Source: Candidatus Eisenbacteria bacterium
GTDB taxonomy: Bacteria > Orphanbacterota > Orphanbacteria > Orphanbacterales > Orphanbacteraceae
DNA: 64,000 nucleotides
NCBI GenBank assembly: GCA_016930695.1
Contig: JAFGGD010000034.1
Coordinates: forward strand, 199,375-263,374
Direction of reading: 5' to 3'
In this document: positions 37,542 to 47,761 of the stretch, one piece after another
Position numbering within the stretch: the first letter of the stretch is position 1
Layout: every line of letters starts with the position of its first letter
The notes under the pieces: model-generated
The model's database searches: none
What the model was told of the DNA's origin: nothing
What the model saw: the letters and a program-made list of their open reading frames with translations, nothing else
Translations under genes and position numbers: made by a program

Positions 37542-38111
37542 ATGCGTATCGTCGCCGGATCGAAACGGGGCGCGCGGCTCTACACGGGCCGTGCCGAGCG
37601 TTTCCGCCCCACCTCGGATCGGGTGCGGGAGGCGATTTTCGCGATCCTGGGCGGCCGCGTGGAGGAGAGGCGCGTGCTCGACCTGTGCGCCGGATCGGGG
37701 GCGCTCGGTTTCGAAGCGCTCTCGCGAGGCGCCCGGGAGGCGCTCTTCGTCGAGAAGAACCGGCGGGTCGCCGCGTGGATCGAGAGGAACGCCCGGGATC
37801 TCCGCCTGGAGGACCGGACGGAGACGGTGGTCGCCGACGCGCTCCGTTTCCTGGAGAGGGACGGGCGCGCATCCCGTTTCGATCTGGTCTTCGCCGACCC
37901 GCCCTACGGCGCGGGCCTCGTCGACCCGATCCTGGAGAGGCTCGCGAATCTGCCGGGGGAGAGAATCGCGGTGATCGAGCGGGAGAAGCGGGAGGTTCCG
38001 GCGGATCCGCCGGAGCGCCTGCGGGAGCCGGCGGTCTACGGCGACACGGTTGTGGAGTTCTTCCAATTCGGCCCGGCCGGTCCGGACCCGTCGGAAGGGG
38101 GAGAGGATTGA
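37542..38111 (+). CDS. rsmD: 16S rRNA (guanine966-N2)-methyltransferase
   Basis: A 189-residue SAM-dependent methyltransferase for helix 31 of 16S rRNA. It starts with the typical MRIVAGSKRGARL, then RPTSDRVREAIFAIL, SAM motif I LDLCAGSGALG (46-56) and the catalytic DPPY (119-122). The rsmD-coaD pairing is widespread. Its TGA overlaps the TTG start of coaD. It has its own sigma-70 promoter. Confidence 0.94.
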   Translation: MRIVAGSKRGARLYTGRAERFRPTSDRVREAIFAILGGRVEERRVLDLCAGSGALGFEALSRGAREALFVEKNRRVAAWIERNARDLRLEDRTETVVADALRFLERDGRASRFDLVFADPPYGAGLVDPILERLANLPGERIAVIEREKREVPADPPERLREPAVYGDTVVEFFQFGPAGPDPSEGGED

Positions 38112-38599
38112 ACAAAGTCCTTTATCCGGGAACGTTCGACCCGGTTACGAACGGGCACATGGATCTGATCGAACGGGGGCGGCGCCTCTTCGACGGCGTG
38201 ATCGTCGGCGTGGCGGCGGCCCACCACAAGGACGGCCCGCTCTTCTCCCTGGAGGAGAGAACCGAGATGGTCCGTATCGCCGTGCGGGGGATGGAGGGGG
38301 TGGAGGTTCTCCCCTTCGAGGGGCTCCTCGTCGACTTCGCCCGCGCCCTCGGCGTTCACGCCGTGCTGCGCGGCCTGCGCGCGATCAGCGATTTCGAATT
38401 CGAGACGCAGATGGCCTTCATGAATCGCCGCCTCGCCCCGGACGTGGAGTTCCTCTTCCTGCCGGCGGACGAGAAGGTCACTTACCTCAACTCGTCGGTG
38501 GTGAAGGAGATCGCCCGGCTCGGCGGGGACGTCTCCTCCTTCGTGCCGCCGCCGGTGCGGGAACGCCTCGCCGCGCGGTTCGGCGGAGGGGCCGGATGA
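38108..38599 (+). CDS. coaD: Phosphopantetheine adenylyltransferase
   Basis: A 163-residue enzyme of coenzyme A synthesis, converting 4'-phosphopantetheine and ATP to dephospho-CoA. It shows YPGTFDPVTNGHMD (6-19, nucleotidyl-transfer His in NGH), GLRAISDFEFETQMAFMNR and the C-terminal LNSSVVKEIA that matches the ISS-x-RE motif. TTG 38108 overlaps the rsmD stop; it fits the family length of about 160 and leaves a normal N-terminus (NKVLYPG). No other start in frame precedes the first motif. Confidence 0.94.
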   Translation: MNKVLYPGTFDPVTNGHMDLIERGRRLFDGVIVGVAAAHHKDGPLFSLEERTEMVRIAVRGMEGVEVLPFEGLLVDFARALGVHAVLRGLRAISDFEFETQMAFMNRRLAPDVEFLFLPADEKVTYLNSSVVKEIARLGGDVSSFVPPPVRERLAARFGGGAG

Positions 38600-39156
38600 G
38601 GCGTTGGACCCGTCTCTCCCGGGAGACGCTCTTCACAACCCCCTGGTGCCGATTCGAGCACGACCGTTTCCGGCTCCCCGACGGCGCCGAGGGCGATTAT
38701 TATTATGTGAACAGCCCGGGCGCGGTCATGGTGGTCGCCCTGGATGACCGGGACCAAGCGGTACTGGTGCGGCAATACCGGTACCTCTTGGATCGGGACT
38801 CCGTCGAGTTCCCCGCGGGGGGACTCCGGGAGGGAGTGGAACCTCTGGAGCAGGCGCGCAGGGAGTTGGAGGAAGAGGCGGGCTACCGGGCGGGCCGCTG
38901 GGAGGAGTTGGGGAGTTTCGCCTCCTGGAACGGCGTGACCAATGAGGTTTGCCGCGTCTTTCTCGCCCGGGATCTCTCCCCTTCGGAGGGGACGCCGGAC
39001 CCGACCGAGGAGTTCGAGGTGTTCCACCTCGCCTGGAGGGAGGTGCTCGCTCGGGCGGCGCGGGGGGAGATCGACGACGGGATGACCCTGGCCTCCATCG
39101 CCCTGGCACGTGACAGGATCGAGGGGGCGGGCGGGGCGCGGAAGGCGGAGGAGTGA
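38596..39156 (+). CDS. NUDIX hydrolase, ADP-ribose pyrophosphatase type
   Basis: A 186-residue NUDIX enzyme. The box runs from about residue 75 to 96 and keeps the metal-binding core RELEEEAG. The Glu usually found five residues after the first Gly is Val81 here. The upstream segment VALDDRDQAVLVRQYRY and the FPAGG before the box are typical of ADP-ribose pyrophosphatases. It overlaps coaD by four bases. The likely reaction is ADP-ribose to AMP and ribose 5-phosphate; substrate is inferred from subfamily look. Confidence 0.85.
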   Translation: MRRWTRLSRETLFTTPWCRFEHDRFRLPDGAEGDYYYVNSPGAVMVVALDDRDQAVLVRQYRYLLDRDSVEFPAGGLREGVEPLEQARRELEEEAGYRAGRWEELGSFASWNGVTNEVCRVFLARDLSPSEGTPDPTEEFEVFHLAWREVLARAARGEIDDGMTLASIALARDRIEGAGGARKAEE

Positions 39157-39163
39157 TCGGGCG

Positions 39164-39463
39164 ATGCCGACCTATGAATATGAATGCACCAAGTGTGGAC
39201 ACCGCTTCGAGCGGTTTCAATCGATGAACGACGAGCCGGTCAAGCGTTGCCCCAAGTGTCGCTGCAAGGTGCGGCGGATCCTTTCGGGCGGCGCCGGCAT
39301 CCTCTTCAAGGGGAGCGGCTTTTACCAGACCGACTACCGGAGCGCCGAGTACAAGAAGAGGGAGCGCGAGGAGAAGAAGACGCCTGTGAAGCCGGCGGAG
39401 AAGAAAGAGGGATCCGGCTCCGCGTCCGAGCCGAAGCCGAAGAAAACGGGGGGCGGGGCGTAG
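39164..39463 (+). CDS. FmdB family zinc-ribbon protein
   Basis: A 99-residue protein. The N-terminal half is a small zinc ribbon, [20 protein letters not shown], with a second CPKC pair. It is followed by the family's [21 protein letters not shown]. The second half is a Lys/Glu/Pro-rich low-complexity tail. The family is very widespread; a regulatory role has been suggested but not established. It lies seven bases after the NUDIX gene. Confidence 0.88.
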   Translation: MPTYEYECTKCGHRFERFQSMNDEPVKRCPKCRCKVRRILSGGAGILFKGSGFYQTDYRSAEYKKREREEKKTPVKPAEKKEGSGSASEPKPKKTGGGA

Positions 39464-39509
39464 AGGGTTCCGGCTCCTGTCCCCCCGACTCCGCCGTGTC
39501 CCGACCCCG

Positions 39510-39538
39510 TTGACAGCGAAGGGGCGCGGCGATACCAT
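39510..39538 (+). promoter_or_regulatory. Sigma-70 promoter for icd
   Basis: TTGACA (39510-39515, perfect -35), a 17-base spacer and TACCAT (39533-39538, weaker -10) lie 65 bases before the icd ATG. It fits the start of a new transcription unit after the FmdB gene. Confidence 0.65.
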
Positions 39539-39602
39539 CCGGTCTCCCGGGGGGACGCCCCGCCCCCGCGACGGGATTCCCACTCGCGGAGGAAAAATAA
39601 CG

Positions 39603-40850
<1,248 letters not shown>

Positions 40851-40872
40851 ACGAGCCTTCGGGAGGTGGGTC

Positions 40873-41982
40873 ATCCGTTTCGTCGATCGGGCCGTCATCA
40901 CCGTCGAATCGGGCGCCGGCGGCGACGGCTGCATCGCCTTCCGGCGGGAAAAGTTCATTCCGCGAGGCGGGCCGAGCGGCGGCGACGGCGGCCGGGGGGG
41001 CGACGTGATCCTCGAGGCGGATCCGGGGAAGAGGACCCTTCTCGATTTCCACTACAAAAGCCGGTTCCGCGCCGGGCGGGGGGTTCACGGAAGCGGCCGG
41101 GACAGGCACGGCCGGGACGGCGGCGACGTGGTGATCCGCGTTCCCCAGGGAACGCTCATCGTCGACGCCGAGACGAACGAGACTCTCGCCGACCTGGTCG
41201 AGCCGGGCGAGAAAGTCGTCGTCGCGCGCGGCGGGCGCGGCGGCCGCGGGAACGCCCGCTTCGCCACCCCCACCGACCGGGCGCCGCGGCGCGCCGAACC
41301 GGGAGGCCGGGGGTCGGCCCGCACGATCGCTTTGGAGCTGAAACTCCTCGCCGACGCCGGGCTCGTCGGCCTGCCGAACGCGGGCAAGTCGACTCTCCTG
41401 GCGCGTGTCTCCGCGGCCCGTCCCAAGATCGCCGACTACCCCTTCACCACGCTGGCGCCCAACCTGGGGCTCGTGCGCGTCGGCGCCTCCGATTCGTTCC
41501 TCCTCGCCGATATCCCCGGCCTGATCGAGGGGGCGAGCGAGGGGAAGGGGCTGGGTCTTGATTTCCTGCGCCACGTGGAACGCTGCCGCGTTCTCCTCGT
41601 TCTGATCGACGCCACCTCCGAGACGCCGGAAAACGATTATCGGGTGCTGCTCGGCGAGCTGGGGCGTTACCGCTCCGACCTGCTCGCGAGGCCCCGCCTG
41701 CTGGTTTGGAACAAAATGGACGCGGCCGCCGGCCCCGAAGGGCTCCCGCGTCTCGCGCCGGAGGAGTGGCGGATCTCCGCCGCCACCGGCGAGGGGATCG
41801 AGGAGCTTCTCTGGGCGGTGGTCGAAAAGATCCGGGAGGAGAGGGATGGGGACGAAGACGAGGGATTGGGTGATCCTCCACGGGGCGAAGGGGATCGGGG
41901 AGAGGAAGAAACGGATTCTGGTGGAGAGGTGCGGCGGCGCGGCGGAGGCGCTCCGCCTCTCGGCGAGGGAGGTGGAGGCTGA
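40873..41982 (+). CDS. obg: Obg family GTPase; apparent non-AUG start
   Basis: About 369 residues. The Obg fold is complete: RFVDRAVITVESGAGGDG, FRREKFIPRGGPSGGDGG and further Gly-rich turns, then a G domain with GLPNAGKST (166-174), the switch region with DIPGLIEGA, and NKMD (280-283). It acts in ribosome assembly and stress control. The first canonical in-frame start is GTG 41005, which would delete half of the Obg fold. GGAGGT at 40862-40867 sits six bases before ATC 40873, exactly where other Obg proteins begin. The acidic, Gly-rich C-terminus overlaps dprA by 137 bases. Confidence 0.88.
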   Translation: MRFVDRAVITVESGAGGDGCIAFRREKFIPRGGPSGGDGGRGGDVILEADPGKRTLLDFHYKSRFRAGRGVHGSGRDRHGRDGGDVVIRVPQGTLIVDAETNETLADLVEPGEKVVVARGGRGGRGNARFATPTDRAPRRAEPGGRGSARTIALELKLLADAGLVGLPNAGKSTLLARVSAARPKIADYPFTTLAPNLGLVRVGASDSFLLADIPGLIEGASEGKGLGLDFLRHVERCRVLLVLIDATSETPENDYRVLLGELGRYRSDLLARPRLLVWNKMDAAAGPEGLPRLAPEEWRISAATGEGIEELLWAVVEKIREERDGDEDEGLGDPPRGEGDRGEEETDSGGEVRRRGGGAPPLGEGGGG

Positions 41983-42931
41983 GACCCGCTGCGCGACTGA
42001 CGCGGCGGAGTGTTTCGTCGCCGAGAGGGAGGACCCGGACCGGATCCTCCGCGCGCTGGAGCGGTGCGGCGCCGGGGCGATCCCTTGGGACGACCCCCGC
42101 TATCCGCCCCTTCTGAAGGAGATCTACGACCCGCCGATCCTCCTTTTCTACAAGGGAGAGAGGGGGCTTCTCGATCGCCCGGCGGTGGCGATGGTCGGGG
42201 CGCGGCGGGCGCTTCGCGAAGCCGAAGCGTGGACGGAGTCGATGGCGGCGGTGATCGCCCGTTCCGGCTTTCTCGTGGCGAGCGGCTTCGCCCGGGGCGT
42301 GGACGGCGCCGCGCACCGGGGCGCGTTGGACGCGGGGGGCGGAACGGCGGCGGTGTTCGGCACCGGGCCGGACGTGGTTTATCCGCGGGAGCACCGGCGT
42401 CTCGCCGAGAGGATCGCCGCGGGCGGAGTGATCCTCACGGAACGCCCCCCTGGTTCGGGTCCGAGCCGTTCGGTCTTTCCCAGGAGGAACCGGATCCTTG
42501 CCGGAATCTCCGTCGCGACGGTGGTGATTCAGGCTTCGGAGAGGAGCGGCGCGCGGATCACGGCGCGCCTCGCCCTGGAGGCCGGGAGGGAGGTCTTCTC
42601 ACTCGCCGCTCCTCCCTGGGACGGGCGCTTCGCCGGGAACCGGATCCTCGCCCGGGACGGCGCGCCGGTGGTGCAGGACGGCGAGGAGGTGGTGCTGCGC
42701 CTCGGCGGGACGCCGCCGTCGCCGGAACCGGAGGAGAGGGCGCGGCGGCTGGAGGGCGCCCGGTTTCTCGTGGCGCGCGCCCTTCTCGACGGGCCGCGGG
42801 ACGTCGACGCGATCGCCCGCGCCTCCGGTCTTCCGAGCGGCGAGGCGCTCGGGGTCCTTCTGACGCTCGAGCTCGAGGGGATCGTGGAGGAACGGCCCGG
42901 GAAGGTGTACGCCGTGAAGGTACGGACATGA
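41846..42931 (+). CDS. dprA: DNA processing protein DprA
   Basis: A 361-residue protein. DprA loads RecA on incoming single-stranded DNA during natural transformation. It has the N-terminal helical region, then the typical DPRYPPLLKEIYDPPILLFYKG, and the Rossmann core with VGARRALREAE, SGFLVASGFARGVDGAAHRGAL, GTGPDVVYPREHR and SARITA-like SGARITARLALE. The C-terminal about 70 residues form a winged-helix-like domain. With the ComEA-like protein and the pilus it supports competence. Its start lies inside the 3' end of obg. Confidence 0.92.
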   Translation: MGTKTRDWVILHGAKGIGERKKRILVERCGGAAEALRLSAREVEAETRCATDAAECFVAEREDPDRILRALERCGAGAIPWDDPRYPPLLKEIYDPPILLFYKGERGLLDRPAVAMVGARRALREAEAWTESMAAVIARSGFLVASGFARGVDGAAHRGALDAGGGTAAVFGTGPDVVYPREHRRLAERIAAGGVILTERPPGSGPSRSVFPRRNRILAGISVATVVIQASERSGARITARLALEAGREVFSLAAPPWDGRFAGNRILARDGAPVVQDGEEVVLRLGGTPPSPEPEERARRLEGARFLVARALLDGPRDVDAIARASGLPSGEALGVLLTLELEGIVEERPGKVYAVKVRT

Positions 42932-43860
42932 AAGATGCGGAGGGGCCCATTCCGATTCGCCATCGGATCGAGGAGACCGCTCTCCGGCTGATCGTCCTCC
43001 CCCTCGGACCGCTCGGTTGGCGCGGCGCGGGGGCGATCGGCGCTGCGCTCGGCGCCTTCGCCTGGCGCTTCGTCCGGATCCGGCGGCGCGTCGCCCGGGA
43101 GAACCTCGCCCGCGCCTTCCCGGATCTGCCGGCGCGGGAGATCGAACGAATCGGTCTCGCCGCTTACCGAAACCTGGGGAGAACCTTCTTCGAGTTCGCC
43201 CGCTTCGGGTCGGCGACGCAGGAGGAGGTGCGGCGCATCGTCCGTTTCGAGAGGACCGATCTTTTGGACGACGCGCTTGCGGAGGGAAGGGGGGCGATCC
43301 TCTCCACGGGGCACTTCGGCAATTTCGACCTTTTCGGCGCGGCGGTCGCGGCGGCCGGCTATCCCATCGACGTGCTGGTGCAGCGCCAGAGCAATCGGGC
43401 CGTGGACGAACGGGTGAGCCGCTGGCGCGCGAGGATGGGCGCCCGCGTGATCGTGCGGGGCCCGGGATCGCGAGCCCTTCTGCGCTCTTTACGTCAAAAC
43501 CGATTCGTGGCGATCGTGGCGGATCAGGACGCCCGGGAGTCGGGGGTCTTCGTCGACTTTCTGGGAACGCCCGCCTCGACGCCGAGGGGACCGGCGGTTC
43601 TCGCGCACAGGACCGGCGCGCCGATCCTTTTCGGCACGCTGAAACGGCTCCCCGGCGGGACGCACCTCGCGCGCTTCGAGGGCCCGATCCGCGCCGACCG
43701 GGAGCGCGGGGAGGAGGAGGAGGTCCGGCGGATCACCGCGCTCCTGGCGGAGAAGCTGGGGGACGCGATCCGGGATGCTCCGGAACAGTACTTCTGGCCG
43801 CACCGCCGCTGGAAGACGCCTCCGCCGCAGGAGGAAGAGGACGGGGGGGAGGGAAATTGA
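42928..43860 (+). CDS. Lipid A biosynthesis acyltransferase (LpxL/HtrB family)
   Basis: A 310-residue inner-membrane acyltransferase. The catalytic H-X4-D is HFGNFD (H129, D134), preceded by ARENLARAFPD and followed by RQSNRAVDERV and the ADQDARESGVFVDFLG motif typical of the family. These enzymes add secondary acyl chains to lipid A, which implies an LPS-containing outer membrane. It overlaps the dprA stop by four bases. Confidence 0.88.
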   Translation: MKDAEGPIPIRHRIEETALRLIVLPLGPLGWRGAGAIGAALGAFAWRFVRIRRRVARENLARAFPDLPAREIERIGLAAYRNLGRTFFEFARFGSATQEEVRRIVRFERTDLLDDALAEGRGAILSTGHFGNFDLFGAAVAAAGYPIDVLVQRQSNRAVDERVSRWRARMGARVIVRGPGSRALLRSLRQNRFVAIVADQDARESGVFVDFLGTPASTPRGPAVLAHRTGAPILFGTLKRLPGGTHLARFEGPIRADRERGEEEEVRRITALLAEKLGDAIRDAPEQYFWPHRRWKTPPPQEEEDGGEGN

Positions 43861-44816
43861 GCGCGTGCGTGGCGATGATCGGCACCGTGAACCGGGACAG
43901 GATCATCACCCACGGCGGCGCGGTCCGTGAGGGACTCGGCGGCATCCTCTACAATGTCCTCTCCCTCGCCCCCTACCTCTCGGCGAAGGACCTCGTCCTT
44001 CCCATCGCCCGCCTCGGCGCGGAAGACCGGGAACGAGCGGTGCAGCTTTTCCGCCCCTACCCCTGGATCGATCCGTCGGGGCTTCTCGCCGATCCCGCCG
44101 GCACCAACGAGACGGTTCTCCGATACAGGACGCCGGACGAGAGGGAAGAGACGCTCGTCGAGAAGATCGCGCCCCTCGGTTGGGAGGAGATCCGCCCCGC
44201 CGCGGCGTGCGACCTCGTTTTGGTGAATTTGATCTGGGGGAAGGAGATCACGCCGGCGCTTCTCCGGCGCCTCGCCGGGGCGGGACGCGCGCGGATCGTT
44301 TTAGATGTGCAGAGTTTGACGCTCACCTTTCGGGCCGGGCCGGACCGCGGCTACAGGAACATTCCGGAGTGGAAGGAGTGGGCGGCTCCGGCGCACACCG
44401 TGAAGGGGAACGAGGAGGAGATCCGCTGGCTGATCGGCGAGGGGGACTCCCCTTTCGGCGGCGACATCGAGGAGGCGCTCCACCGGTTGCTCGACGCGGG
44501 GCCGCGGGTGGCGATCGCCACGAGGGGGACGCGCGGATTCACCATCGCTTGGGATGGGGAAGGGGCGCGGCGAACGGCGTCCTTGCCGGCGATTCCCGTG
44601 CCGCCCGAGGAGTGCGACGACACCACAGGTTGCGGCGACACATTCTCCTCCGGTTATCTCCTCGGGATGATCCTCGGCGAGAAACCGCTCCGCGCGGCGC
44701 TCCTCGGCTCCTCCCTCGCCGCCCTCTCCTGCCGCACCCGTGGTCTCCGCGCCCTCGCCCGCCTCGGCGACCCCGCCGCCCTCCGCGCCGAGGCGTACCG
44801 CGACTTCGAGGGATAG
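43857..44816 (+). CDS. PfkB family carbohydrate/nucleoside kinase
   Basis: A 319-residue sugar kinase. It begins CVAMIGTVNRDRI, has a mid-protein VKGNEEEIRWL motif and the PfkB catalytic signature DTTGCGDTFSSGYLLGM, where the Asp of GCGDT is the base. The usual Ala of GAGD is Cys, as in some members. TTG 43857 overlaps the acyltransferase stop and has a strong GGGGGGAGGG ribosome binding site; ATG 43875 is an alternative. Substrate cannot be named from the sequence. Confidence 0.82.
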   Translation: MSACVAMIGTVNRDRIITHGGAVREGLGGILYNVLSLAPYLSAKDLVLPIARLGAEDRERAVQLFRPYPWIDPSGLLADPAGTNETVLRYRTPDEREETLVEKIAPLGWEEIRPAAACDLVLVNLIWGKEITPALLRRLAGAGRARIVLDVQSLTLTFRAGPDRGYRNIPEWKEWAAPAHTVKGNEEEIRWLIGEGDSPFGGDIEEALHRLLDAGPRVAIATRGTRGFTIAWDGEGARRTASLPAIPVPPEECDDTTGCGDTFSSGYLLGMILGEKPLRAALLGSSLAALSCRTRGLRALARLGDPAALRAEAYRDFEG

Positions 44817-45093
44817 GGAACTTCGGTGTCCGGAGGTTTCCCGCGTCGAGGAGGGCCGACAAAGGGGAACGCCCCCCTCATTTTCATTCCATAACGGGAT
44901 CCTCACGGTAACCAAACGCCGCCATCAGGCCGTATCCGTCTCCCTTCGCTACAGTGCACGGTGGTGGATCGGACGGGATTCCGTCCGGGGGAGGAACCGC
45001 GAGCCTGTCGGATCCTCCGATGGAACATCCGGAATGAAGAGAAAGGCCGGGGGGCCTCATCGGGCGCGCTCCCTCGAGAAAGGTGTTCGGCTC

Positions 45094-47379
45094 ATGCGCA
45101 ATCCATGGTTCTTGATCCCGTGCGGTGTTTTTCTTTCGCTCTCCTGGGAGGGCCTTGCCGGAGCGGATGTTCGGGACTTTGCCGTGGAGGTGAGCGCCGT
45201 CGTTCAGGAATCGCCCCCACGGATCGATTTCTCCTGGCGGGCGGACCCCGGCGCCGATTCAATCTACGTTTTCCGTAAAGAGGTGAGCGACACGGCCTGG
45301 GGGGATCCGATCGCCGTCCTGGGGGGAGGCGACAGTGCCTTCACCGACACGGAGGTCGCCGTCGGTGAGGCGCGGGAGTACTCCTTCCGAAAGACGCTCG
45401 GCTTCTACGCCGACACGGTCGAGGTGGAGGCGGGCCATTCGCTGCTCTTCCGGATCTACGACAGCTGGAGCGACGGGTGTTGCTGCCATCACGGCCTCGG
45501 CTCCTATACGGTGAAAGGCTGCGACAGCGTCTACGCGACCGGGGGAAGCTTCGGCGCCTCCACCGGCGCGGCCTTCACGGCCGGGTGCGACACCATCCTC
45601 GTCTCCGGGGTGCTCGACGCGTTTCCCGCGGAGACGACCTGGAACCTGACCGATCAGACGACCGGAGACACGCTGGCTCGAGGGGGGCCCTACGAGCCGG
45701 CTCGTTTCGGCCACATCTTCGCCGGGATCGGCTGTCCGGCGATCGAGGATCGGGGGTCCTTGCTCCTTCTCGCCGAAGCCGGTGTCGCCGATTCCCTCCC
45801 CGCGGAGATCGCCCGGCTCGAAACGGACCTGATCGCCGACGGCTTTCGCGTGCGAAAGCACGTCATCGACGCCTCCTACGACGTGCCGGACGTCAAGGAT
45901 TTGATCGTCGCCGAGCATGCCCTCGATCCCACCATCGAAACGGTCTTTCTGCTCGGTCATCTCCCGGTCCCCTACTCCGGCAACGAGAAAGGGGTCCACA
46001 CCGACCATCAAGGCGCCTGGCCGGCGGATCTCTTCTACGGAGAGTTGGACGGAGAATGGACCGACTCCTATGTGTACAACACGAGCGCTTCCCGGGCCGC
46101 CAACCACAACATCCCCGGTGACGGCAAGTACGACCAGACCTTTCTCCCCTCCGACGTCGATCTGATGGTGGGGCGCGTGGATCTCAGCGACCTGCCCGCC
46201 TTCGCCGAGAATGAATACGCGCTGATGCGGCGTTACCTCGACAAGAACCACGACTACCGGACCGGCGCGTTCGACGTGGAGAGGCGCGGGATCGTGGACG
46301 ACAATGTGGGCGTATCGGGCGGGCTCGCCTTCGCGGCAATCGGCTGGCGCAACATCGCCGCCCAGGTCGGCACGGAGAGCGTCGTCGCCGCCCCCTATTT
46401 CGCGACCCTCGGCGGCGGCAGCTATCAATGGTCCTATGGCTGCGGGGGTTCCCAGTACACGAGCGTCGGCGGAATCGGAACCACCTGGGATTTCGCCGCC
46501 AACCCCGTATACAGCGTCTTCACGATGCTTTATGGGAGCTACTTCGGCGATTGGGACAACCGAAACAACGTCCTCCGCGCCCCGTTGGCCTCGGAGGGAC
46601 ACGTGCTGACGAACGGGTACGCCGGACGACCGGGGTGGCACCTGCACCACATGGCGCTCGGATACACCATCGGATACGCCGCACGTCTCAGCCAGAACAA
46701 CAACGATCTCTACACGGTGAGCGACGGCACGCGACAGATCCACACCGCCCTGATGGGGGATCCCACGCTGAAGGCGCACATCGTGAATCCCCCACGGAAT
46801 CTGGGCGTCGCCCCGACCGGCGACTGCGGCATGCGGCTCGCCTGGTCCTCCTCCGGAGAAGCCGTGGAGGGCTACCACGTCTACCGCGCCCCGACCCTGC
46901 ACGGCGCCTTCGAAAGACTCGACGTCTCTCTCGTCACCGATACGGTCTTCGTCGACGACGACCCCTTGGAGGAGAACAACGTCTACATGGTGCGGGCGCT
47001 GAAGGAGGAAACCTCCGCCGGCGGAACCTACGACAATCTGAGCGCGGGGATCATCGATTCATCGTCGATGGCGACTTCCATCGACGGGGGGGAGGTTCCC
47101 CGGGAGACGCGCCTCGGCGCCAACATTCCCAATCCCTTCAACCCGGTGACGACGATCCCGTTCACCCTCGCCGGGCGATCCCGGGTGCGCCTCGAGGTGT
47201 TCGATCCGCGCGGGCGGCGGGTGCGCCTCATCGCCGATGGAGTTTTCCCCCCGGGCGAGCACGGTGTTCTCTGGAATGGAAGGGACGCCGCCGGCAGGGC
47301 CGTCCCCTCCGGCGTCTATCTTTACCGCCTCGTATCCGAAGGCCGAATCCAAACGAGGAAGATGACGCTTTTGCGATGA
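45094..47379 (+). CDS. Secreted protein with peptidase C25-like region and FlgD-like C-terminal domain
   Basis: A 761-residue protein with signal peptide (NPWFLIPCGVFLSLSWEGLAGA). The N-terminal about 200 residues are beta-rich. The middle (about 220-540) has a Rossmann-like pattern, EIARLETDLIADGFRV and VETVFLLGHLPVPYSG-like strands, reminiscent of the gingipain C25 fold, but catalytic residues were not assigned. A fibronectin-like module follows, and the end is a FlgD-like Ig domain (NIPNPFNPVTTIPFTLAG, PPGEHGVLWNGRDAAG, SGVYLYRL). The last is a common sorting/C-terminal domain of secreted proteins in FCB-type bacteria. ATG 45094 is chosen because it directly precedes the signal peptide. 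Confidence 0.72.
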   Translation: MRNPWFLIPCGVFLSLSWEGLAGADVRDFAVEVSAVVQESPPRIDFSWRADPGADSIYVFRKEVSDTAWGDPIAVLGGGDSAFTDTEVAVGEAREYSFRKTLGFYADTVEVEAGHSLLFRIYDSWSDGCCCHHGLGSYTVKGCDSVYATGGSFGASTGAAFTAGCDTILVSGVLDAFPAETTWNLTDQTTGDTLARGGPYEPARFGHIFAGIGCPAIEDRGSLLLLAEAGVADSLPAEIARLETDLIADGFRVRKHVIDASYDVPDVKDLIVAEHALDPTIETVFLLGHLPVPYSGNEKGVHTDHQGAWPADLFYGELDGEWTDSYVYNTSASRAANHNIPGDGKYDQTFLPSDVDLMVGRVDLSDLPAFAENEYALMRRYLDKNHDYRTGAFDVERRGIVDDNVGVSGGLAFAAIGWRNIAAQVGTESVVAAPYFATLGGGSYQWSYGCGGSQYTSVGGIGTTWDFAANPVYSVFTMLYGSYFGDWDNRNNVLRAPLASEGHVLTNGYAGRPGWHLHHMALGYTIGYAARLSQNNNDLYTVSDGTRQIHTALMGDPTLKAHIVNPPRNLGVAPTGDCGMRLAWSSSGEAVEGYHVYRAPTLHGAFERLDVSLVTDTVFVDDDPLEENNVYMVRALKEETSAGGTYDNLSAGIIDSSSMATSIDGGEVPRETRLGANIPNPFNPVTTIPFTLAGRSRVRLEVFDPRGRRVRLIADGVFPPGEHGVLWNGRDAAGRAVPSGVYLYRLVSEGRIQTRKMTLLR

Positions 47380-47400
47380 TCGAAAACGGCGCGGCGTTCC

Positions 47401-47444
47401 GTACCGGATTCACTTCCTTGGCTCGTGAAAGGAAAATCCGGTAC
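47401..47444. terminator. Perfect long inverted repeat between convergent genes
   Basis: GTACCGGATT (47401-47410) and AATCCGGTAC (47435-47444) form a perfect 10-bp stem, with an inner TTCCTT/AAGGAA stem. It lies between the stop codons of the plus-strand C25-like gene and the minus-strand DUF3467 gene. No U-tract is present, but position and symmetry suit a bidirectional terminator. Confidence 0.6.
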
Positions 47445-47446
47445 CT

Positions 47447-47749
47447 CTAGAATCCCAGCTTGTTCGCGTCGTCTTTCCCCTGGGTCTTGATCTTGCCGTG
47501 CTTCTCCTCGTAGGACTTGATGTTCCGTTCGAGGGTTTCGAGGAGCATCTTGGCGTTGGGTGGGGTCATGACGATGCGGGAAAAGACCTTCGCCTTTCGG
47601 AGGCCGGGGAGCATGCGGGCGAAGTCGAGGATCACTTCCGACGGCCCGTGGGAGAGGAGGACGAAGTTGGAGTAGATCCCCTCCGCCTCTTTATCGCCCA
47701 GCTCGACGTTCAACTGCTGCTTTTGCTGCTGCGGTCCTTGCGATTCCAT
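47447..47749 (-). CDS. DUF3467 family protein
   Basis: A 100-residue protein. The core GIYSNFVLLSHGPSEVILDFARMLPG followed by AKVFSRIVMTPPNAKMLLETLERNI matches the DUF3467 pattern closely. The family is small, widespread and of unknown role. It has a Gln-rich start and Lys-rich tail. It follows the M6 protease gene by 12 bases on the minus strand with a good AAAAGAGGA ribosome binding site, so the two are likely one transcript. Confidence 0.85.
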   Translation of the reverse strand: MESQGPQQQKQQLNVELGDKEAEGIYSNFVLLSHGPSEVILDFARMLPGLRKAKVFSRIVMTPPNAKMLLETLERNIKSYEEKHGKIKTQGKDDANKLGF

Positions 47750-47761
47750 GGTTCCTCTTTT

